A DNA stretch of 64,000 bases from Kingdonia uniflora. Lineage: Eukaryota; Streptophyta; Magnoliopsida; Ranunculales; Circaeasteraceae. The notes beneath the pieces were generated by a model. The model saw nothing but the letters and a program-made list of their open reading frames with translations, was not told the DNA's origin and ran no database searches. Shown here piece after piece: positions 57,430-64,000 of this stretch. The first letter of the stretch is position 1, and every line of letters begins with the position of its first letter. The DNA is taken from positions 310,001 through 374,000 of the forward strand of contig JACGCM010001655.1 of the NCBI GenBank assembly GCA_014058105.1, given 5' to 3'. The position numbers and the translations under genes are program-made.

Positions 57430-59040
57430 CCCGTCAAGATAGGCAGGGAGATCAACAACATATTGGTGTAGTCGACCAGCTTTATGAATTATTTCAAGGG
57501 AACGTTGCAAAGCCTAACACTTATATATAGGGTGGCAATTTCATTTGAGGTTTTGGCAGTAAGGCTCATCCTTTCTGACCACGATAGGGAAGAGAGTGCG
57601 CCAGATAGGATCGACTTGTATGAGTATGAGAAGGGTGTTAATGGTAGTAGTGAGTTTTACTAGAACGGGCATGGGTCATTTTTTGTAGGATTCAGAAGAA
57701 TGAGCATCGAAGTGGGGGCGTTGTGGTTATTAGTTTTTTAAGTAACAGGAGCGACCATGGGTGTACCCGATGGTCGAGCTTTGCTGGGGCTGGTAGTCGA
57801 GGCATCTCCCTGGCGATTAGACTCGCAAAGACGTTCGAGGTCGATGTAACTGTTGACCTTGGATAACTTCTCCTCGAGGGTTCGTGGCTTTTGGATCACG
57901 ATATACTCCTTAACGCGGTTGTGGTCAGGCAGAGCATTGAAGTAGGTAAGGACGGCATTCGCGTAATCGAGGTTTTTGACTTTGTGTGATTCATCGAGAA
58001 AATGCTTGGTAAAATTTTAAAGCGTTTCATTGGGTGATTTACGGAAGTTGAAAATGAAATCTATCTGAACCTCGTGATCTTCATTGAAGGAAAAATGGGA
58101 GATGAAAAGGTTTGAATAGGGCCATTAGGGAGGCTGTGGTACCATTTGAGAGAGCTGCCTGTTAAACTGGCTGGAAACATTCGACACAAGATGTGATCGG
58201 CAGCGGAATGCAGGCTGAGAGCATTCTAGAACTTGAGGACATGAGATTTTAAATCTGTATTGAGGTATTTGTAGATTTTGGGGGTATAGAAGTTTGGAGG
58301 AACCTCGACAGTGAGGAACATCGGGCAAATGGGGTTATTTAATCGACTCTACGAGTTCGGAGTTGGGCTCGCGCTGATGTGAATGGCAGCATGAGATTTT
58401 TGGTCGAGTTCCTGTGGTGTGAGGTAAGCAGGTCGAGGGGGAGAACATCGAGGCCCGGTTGGTAAGGCCGTAGGTTAGGGGTGTGTTTGGCGTTGCATTC
58501 CTCGAGTCATTCCCTAGTAGGCCTCGTGTGAGGTGTTGAGAAATACGAATGGTAGAGTCAAATGAATCCTCTTTAATGGGGACACCAAGAAATATCGAGC
58601 CGGTGGGTATGGCGGTAGGGGCACCCTCAGCATCAAGGTGGACCGAAGGGACCTCGATTTAGGGGTGGGGGTCGAGTCATGTACGGGCTGAGATGCACGA
58701 AGGGGAGGTGCTCGAGAATGCATAAGAGTGTCTAGGGTGTAAACATGTTAAAGTTCAAGAACTGTATTGCACAGTTCGTCTATTGCTTGATGTTATCGAT
58801 CATTATCGTCTAAACGGCGCTACCATTCTACCTTGAGTTCTTGTCCTCTGTCCTCATACTCTATACGTAACCGGTTTGTATGGAGCTCCTCGGCTTGAGC
58901 GAATTGTTGGCTTATGAGGGCAAGTTTGGCGGTGATGCCATCGGTGGGGTTTCCGACAATGGCAGAGGTTGAACGAAGGGTGGGGGCCATTGAGTATGGC
59001 AATAGGGGGAAAGAAAAGGGGATTGGGAAGGGTGGGTATA
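57430..59040 (-). pseudogene. gag: T2 gag relic
   Basis: Starts about 58996 (MAPTLRSTSAIVGNPTDG), then EELHTNRLRIEYEDRGQELK. The capsid-like centre (57900-58330) is broken up. The nucleocapsid region ends with DEPYCQNLK / NCHPIYKC (about 57510-57560), a Tat-style zinc-binding stretch, and IIHKAGRLHQYVVDLPAYLD. Stops are frequent. Confidence 0.72.
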
Positions 59041-59057
59041 GCATAGACGATGCCAAA
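59041..59057 (-). other. Primer binding site of T2
   Basis: TTTGGCATCGTCTATGC on the minus strand abuts the LTR end CTACA. Compare TTTGGCGCCGTCTGTGGG-type sites in Tat elements. The CG dinucleotides have decayed. Confidence 0.65.
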
Positions 59058-59740
59058 TGTAGGGACATGACTTCGTATAGGAGAAACCTTGCTTTTATAC
59101 CATGAGTGTTTCTTTCGACTAGGGGCTAAGGCTAATATATACGACAATAATTAACTAAATTACTACACTAATATACTTGTGTGTAGTCCATGAAATTGGG
59201 TTCTTCAAGACCTCTAGTGAGGATTTAAATAAAATATTGTATAAATATTGTTTCAGTTGACGGTCTGAGTTAAGAGGAGGTTGCAAGATACTCAATGGTA
59301 ATGTTGGGGGGGGAGGTTTAGGCAGAGTCTTTCTATCCTCCTCATAGTGTTCCCTCTTTTCTATTTATAGCAGATAGAAAAGGGGTGAGTCACCATGAGA
59401 GGCCAGATTACATGTATTCCCCTCAGGACAGCTGTCCTGTATAAGAAGTTGGTTCTGATACTACAGCTGTCTGGCAGCTGGTTTCCACTATTCTGTCTGT
59501 TGAGCTGGCTATCAGGTGTGTCTGCCTTCAACCATGAATTACTATGGTCGAAGTCATTCTGGAATTAATGTTAACTGACCATCTTTGGTCTCGTCCTTGA
59601 TTTCGTCTGTGGTACTCGAGTGTTTGATTGATCTTGGAAGGCTTCGTGGAATTATTTATTTCCTTGTTAGGATTTGGTAGGCTTCGATATAGCCTTCAAG
59701 TGTTCGACTAGCACTGGAAGGCTGCGAGTAGGCTACTACA
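59058..59740 (-). repeat. 5' LTR of T2
   Basis: TGTAGGGAC to GGCTACTACA (683 bp), partner of 47378-47982. It carries an extra segment near 59640-59700 relative to the other LTR. Confidence 0.93.
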
Positions 59741-59745
59741 CCTTT
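59741..59745. repeat. Target site duplication CCTTT, right copy
   Basis: Identical to 47373-47377. Read on the minus strand it sits inside the T1 gag codons that continue on the other side of T2. Confidence 0.92.
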
Positions 59746-60250
59746 CAAGCTCGATGTAATTATTAACCACATTTATCATTTCTATTACCGTTTTAGGTTT
59801 ATGAAGGATCAGTTCTTGTCAAGCTTTAAAATTTATGTGGAGTATAAAAGTGAATGCTGATACTATAATCTTTGAAACTAAGTTCCCAATCTTCCGTGTT
59901 TCTTTAAGGAATCATTGGTAAAAATTTACGAGGGTTTGCTTTACGCCCTGCTCAAAAAAGAATAGAGAATCGACTGTTATCTCATGTTCTTTAGCGTGTA
60001 CATAATTTAATTTGAACAATTGCTGCAACTGAGAAAAGCTTGTTATCGATCCTTCGGGAATTGTATGAAACCATCTGAGAGGTTCTTCTTTAAGGCTCAT
60101 ATTAAACAAATGGCATATCATGTGATCGAGTTTGGAGTAGAGGTTGACTGCTTCTTTGAACTATCTGACATGGGTTAGAAGGTCGGTGAGGCCTACATAT
60201 TGATAAAACTTTGGCATGTGGAAGTTGTCTGGAATAGGCAAAACTTTGAG
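59746..60250 (-). pseudogene. gag: T1 gag, N-terminal part (truncated)
   Basis: Minus strand: MICHLFNMSLKEEPLRWFHT, then IPEGSITSFSQLQQLF and FFFEQGVKQTLVNFYQ, the capsid core of Tat gag. The last readable stretch is HKPKTVIEMINVVNNYIELE at the T2 junction. The frame continues across the insertion site at 47377. The start of gag is missing because a LINE lies beyond about 60265. Confidence 0.82.
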
Positions 60251-60438
60251 GTAAGACGAGACATTATTTTTCTCTTCTTTTTTTTACTTTTTATTATTTT
60301 TAAGGCAAAAGAACAAATTTATTAATTAAAAACAAGGACTACAAAGCAAAATGGAGAAAACCTAGACAAAGAGGAATAAGGGAGACCTCTAACAGTTCCC
60401 AGAGGGTTGCATTACCTAAATCTTGAACAAGAAAATAG

Positions 60439-60960
60439 CTACATATCATGAAACAAAGCAAAAGAAATAAAATCAGGAGCGACATCCCAGATGCAAGGAG
60501 AAGGTACAATATAGATAGCCTTGCTAGCAATAATATCAGCAACCACATTCCCTTCTCTGAAGATGAGCGATGCTATGTAGTGTATAGAGGTAAGAAAGTG
60601 AAAGCAGTTCAACCATCTAATTTTAAGCTTCCAAGGGACCTTGAGCACATTATGGTAGAGCATGTAAGCAACAGAAGAGGAGTTCAGCTCAATCCATAAG
60701 TGAGAGATATTCTTAGTCTTAGCATGCCCTGGGCAAATGATCAGACTAGTAAGCTCAGCAAAGAAATTAGTTTGATGGCCAATACAAATACCATAAGAAG
60801 AAATAAAATGGCCTAAATGATTTTTGAAGACTTCACCACAGCCAACAACCCCAGGGTTACCTTTAGAGGCTCCATCTGTATTGAGCTTAATAAAGGGAGA
60901 AGTGGGGGCAGTCTAAGAAAAGTAGGTAATTTTTGAAGTTGAAGGCAATCTGCCCATAAC
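60439..60960 (-). pseudogene. LINE RNase H domain
   Basis: FIKLNTDGASKGNPGVVG-type residues near 60850-60900 begin the domain (read through stops). IHYIASLIFREGNVVADIIA near 60520-60590 is its conserved end, with Asp kept. Plant L1 LINEs often carry this C-terminal RNase H. Confidence 0.75.
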
Positions 60961-61439
60961 CCCAAGCTTGTTTAAGATGCAGCTATTAGAAGGATGTATA
61001 GTACAAGAAGAAAGAGAATCTAAGTCTCTAATTTATCCCTTTAGGTTAGAAATCCTTTAAGAAGTAGAAATAAAGACATCATCAAATCTGATAGCATTCT
61101 TAGCTTTCCAGATAGCCCATAGGCCAGAAATAATAACGCATTGCCAAAGATTACCCAACTAAGGGCTTAGGTTGTGCTTGATAGACAACTTGATCAAGCT
61201 AGAATGGGTCTGCAGATAGGAGAGATTCTTCCCAAAAATAGCAGCAATCCAGGCCCAGATCATCGTGGCATAAGAGAATTTAATGAAAAGATACTGAGAG
61301 GTTTTTGAGCAAGAGGGTTGTAGTTATAAGGAGCAGCAAGAAATAATAACCATGCCTCTAGAAATTAGATTTTCATCTATAGGAACCTTCTCATTAAGCA
61401 ATTTCTAAGAAAATAAGGAGCATTGTGGGGTATTGGACT

Positions 61440-62320
61440 AAGACCACAACGACTTACCCCATAAAATAGAATAGCTATGCTTTCTAACATGTTCAAAAGT
61501 TTCCTTAAAAGTAAGAGATTCTATGGTTGCATATCTCCATACAAGAAAGTCATCAGTAGGAGAAGTGGGAATAGGAATTTGGTGGATCATATTACAAAGG
61601 GCAGAGAAATGGTCTTGAAGGATAGTGGGCAGGCACCAACTATTGTTACCCACAGGGTGACACACTTAAGCCTTAAGAGCTTTGAGAGTGCTATTAGGAA
61701 TATGAAGAGAAAAACTAACAGATGTAGAGAGCCACTCATCATTCTAGAACTGAATAGAGTTACCATTACCTACAATCCATTTAAATTGAGATTGGATTGA
61801 AGGGAGCATACCCTTAAGACCAAACCAGAGAGAAGACCTCTTAAAATATAAATTAGAAGAGTTATTAGTAGCCAAGAATTTAGCTCTCATCATGCAGGCC
61901 CAATGGGACTTCTTAGATAGCATCTCAAAAGAAAGTTTGTACATTACAGCAGTGTTTAGAGAAGAGAGAGAACGAATACCTAGCCCTCCCTCATCAACTG
62001 GATGGCACATAACTGCCCAAGAGACAATAACTAGATTTCTTGTGTTAAAATTCCAGAGCAAATAAAATTCTTCAGCCAAGTTTCAAGAGCTTTAATAAGA
62101 GAGGTAGGCCGTTTGTAAACATAAAAGTTGTATGTTAAGATGCCCAAAATCACAGTTTTGACAAGCAAGACTCTACCAACCATTGAGAGTAACTTCCCTT
62201 TCCAAGTGGCAAGTTTAATCTTGACTTTATTAGCGATACCTTGGAGGTGGGTCTTCCTTAGGAGACCTTTGAACAAAGGGACCCCAAGATAAGAGCAAGG
62301 AAATACATCCTCCTGCATTC
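61440..62320 (-). pseudogene. LINE region between RT and RNase H
   Basis: YLGVPLFKGLLRKTHLQGIA, WKGKLLSMVGRVLLVKTVI and YVYKRPTSLIKALETWLKNF lead to SWAVMCHPVDEGGLGIRSL and LWFGLKGMLPSIQSQFKW. All are hallmark strings of plant L1 LINE ORF2. Two overlapping frames indicate a frameshift near 62050. Confidence 0.85.
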
Positions 62321-63304
62321 CAAGAATAGAGAGGATTTGAGACCTTCTGCAATGATTAAACTTCCCAAAAAAAATCTGCTTTTAGATTTGCTAACCACCT
62401 GACCAAAAGCAAGTTAATAGCTAGATAAAAGCCTCATAAGACATCTTAGATCTTTAGAAAATTCTCCGCATAAAATGAAAATGTCATCTGCATAAAGAAT
62501 ATGGGTGAGGGTAGGAATGCCACTAAAAAAGGCATTGGAAGACAGGTTTCTAGCAGCAACAAGAGTAGAGATGGCTCTACTTAAGACCTCCTCAGCAATA
62601 CAAAAAAGAATAGAAGATAAGGGGTCTCCCTGCCTAAGACCCCTAGTACAAGCAAAGTAGCCTTGGGGAGCGCCATTAACCAGGATAGAAAGGTGAGAAG
62701 ACTTAAAAATAAAGAGAATCCTGTTAATAAAAGTATTAGAGAAACCAAAGCAACTCAGGACTCTAGTAACAAAGAGTCAATCAATGGTATCTAAGGCCTT
62801 TGTGATATCAATCTTAATTCCAATGTTACCACATCTGCCAATACCATCAAGAGAATTCACACATTCAGAGGCCATGCAAATAGATCTTTAAATGCTTCTG
62901 CCTTGGCTAAAAACAGATTGCTCACTAGAGATGAGATAATTAGCTAAGGAGCCCAATCTATCACTTAGAATCTTGCGGAAAATTTTAAACAGAAAATTTC
63001 CAAGAGCAATAGGTATGAAATCTTCAACTTTAATGGCTTCAGTCACCTTAGGGATGAGGATAACCGTATTAGAATTCTGGCTAGGATATACCCATCCAGT
63101 TTTAAAAAACTCCTGAATAGCAGAAATAAAATTGGGACACACAATAGGCCAACAAGAATGGTAAAAATAGCCTTTAAACCCATAAGGGATAATAAAGCTT
63201 AGATGATCCATGGAGAATATAGCAACCTTGATTGGGAATTTCATTGAGGGAAAAATTTTGATCTGCTGTAATACAAGAGGGGACCACTCTCTCAATAAGC
63301 CCAT
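62321..63304 (-). pseudogene. LINE reverse transcriptase
   Basis: The N-terminal part has AIQEFFKTGWVYPSQNSNTV and ILIPKVTEAIKVEDFIPIAL. Further on comes GYFACTRGLRQGDPLSSILF with the conserved RQGDPLSP-like block. The catalytic motif YADD is intact at 62483-62494. A few stops (for example near 62888 and 62430) interrupt the ORF. Confidence 0.87.
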
Positions 63305-64000
63305 TCTTCACATAGTCATTTTGACCAACATAAAGTTTAGTGCAATAATCAACAATATGAGAAGAGATTTAAACAACATTAGTGAGAAGTACATTATCTT
63401 TCTTAAGGCAGAGAATCTTATTTTTTGAGTGTTTGGATCTAGCTGTGGAGTGAAAGAATGCAGTGTTTCTATTACCTTCATGCAACCACTTAACTCTAGA
63501 ATTTTATTTCCATAAGATTTCTTCTAGCTTCAGGGCTTCATTAAGAGAGACTTTGGCATTAACTTCATCAATAAAAAGAGTAGTAGAGGGACAAGCAGCA
63601 AGACGGCTCTGGACATTTGCAAGGTGATCTTAAGCTGCTTGAACTTTAAAGGAAATCTACCAAAAACATTGATATTTCAACTTTTAAGGGCTTGCTTCAC
63701 CAGTTAAGCTTTGAAACCATAATATGCATAGGGCATTCCATAATAGAAGTACTTCAAGTATCCAAGATAAGCTTAATGAAGCTAGAATGCTTACACCAGA
63801 CCTTTAAGAACCTGAAACACTTGAAAACAGGATCATAAGCTTTATTAAAACTTAATAAAAGAGGGTTTTGGTCTGAATTAACTCTTGGAAGAGTGCAGCA
63901 AGAGGTATTGGTCAAAAGATCCAACCACTTCTAAGTAAAATGGCTTATGTACAATCTAATTTTAATGTGATCAATGAGGCATCTACCATTAGACCAGGTG
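63305..64000 (-). pseudogene. LINE segment upstream of RT, partial
   Basis: Degraded coding between the endonuclease and RT domains on the minus strand, for example an LHEGNRNTAFFHS-type stretch near 63430-63490. No intact frame; it runs off the window. Confidence 0.6.

Larger units (their letters stand above)
47378..59740 (-). mobile_element. Complete nested Tat-lineage Ty3/gypsy element T2
   Basis: A 12.36-kb element with both LTRs (TGTAG...CTACA termini), PPT, PBS, minus-strand gag-pol, a 3' tandem repeat array and an antisense ORF. A perfect 5-bp target duplication CCTTT flanks it, and T1 gag resumes on both sides. LTRs differ at roughly one in five positions in the part compared, so the insertion is old. 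Reverse transcriptase is tandemly duplicated. Confidence 0.93.
40056..60250 (-). mobile_element. Outer Tat-lineage Ty3/gypsy element T1 (split by T2)
   Basis: The minus-strand gag-pol order is gag (59746-60250 and 46880-47377), protease, RT, RNase H and integrase down to about 42900. An antisense extra ORF on the plus strand (40056-42346) lies downstream of integrase. T2 (47378-59740) interrupts gag, and a LINE truncates the gag N-terminus at about 60265. LTRs of T1 were not located: one should lie left of about 38.6 kb and the other beyond the LINE. Confidence 0.85.
60265..64000 (-). mobile_element. L1-type LINE, 3' portion, continues past the window end
   Basis: Minus-strand order from the window end: region between endonuclease and RT, RT, the post-RT region and RNase H, then a 3' UTR and an irregular A-rich tail (T-rich on the plus strand, about 60265-60303). 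The 3' end abuts T1 gag. The endonuclease and 5' end are outside the window, so insertion-site duplications cannot be checked. Confidence 0.88.

Overview
This is eukaryotic nuclear DNA from a flowering plant, very probably a eudicot. The evidence is its AT-rich composition, plant-type LTR retrotransposons of both superfamilies, a plant-type L1 LINE, and relics of plant family-1 glycosyltransferase (UGT85A-like) genes with the expected single intron. I see no intact host gene. Almost the whole window is nested and decayed transposable elements. Family names rest on motifs read by eye, because no database search was possible.

Layout. 1-8208: Ty3/gypsy chromovirus (Tekay/Del-like, + strand), cut by the window start and truncated in its 3' LTR. 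8209-about 11480: Athila-like Ty3/gypsy relic (- strand: gag, leader, PBS, LTR). 11481-12902: UGT85A-like pseudogene A (-), with a LINE fragment in exon 1. 12990-16319: non-genic DNA. 16320-20889: UGT85A-like pseudogene B (-), split in exon 2 by a short, internally deleted Ty3/gypsy element (16851-19880). 21188-26246: Ty1/copia element (Tork/Tnt1-like, +) with both LTRs. About 26990-35640: Sirevirus-like Ty1/copia relic (LTR end, PBS, gag), split by a Ty3/gypsy element (29257-34963, +) of the same family as 16851-19880. 35640-40055: mostly unassigned sequence. 40056-60250: an outer Tat-lineage Ty3/gypsy element (T1, -) whose gag is split by a second Tat element (T2, 47378-59740, -) flanked by a perfect 5-bp target duplication CCTTT. 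From about 60265 to the end: an L1-type LINE (-) that interrupts the 5' part of T1 gag.

How the parts relate. T1 and T2 share an unusual plan: gag-pol on the minus strand and, downstream of integrase, a large extra ORF on the opposite strand that resembles the 'putative gypsy-type transposon' family (PF04195-like). T2 also carries a 710-bp tandem duplication that doubles its reverse-transcriptase core, and a 224-bp tandem repeat array between integrase and the antisense ORF.

The most surprising signal is not a gene. Dyads of the palindrome TTCGAA (often the perfect 14-mer CTCGTTCGAACGAG or GTCGTTCGAACGAC) recur with centre-to-centre spacing of 20-22 bp, about two helical turns. They occur in LTRs of elements that should be unrelated: the chromovirus, the Tork-like copia, the Sirevirus-like copia, the short Ty3/gypsy element, and an array at 11.35-11.46 kb. 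I did not see them in the Tat LTRs. Shared, helically phased palindromes across Ty1/copia and Ty3/gypsy suggest a common regulatory or protein-binding module, acquired convergently or by exchange.
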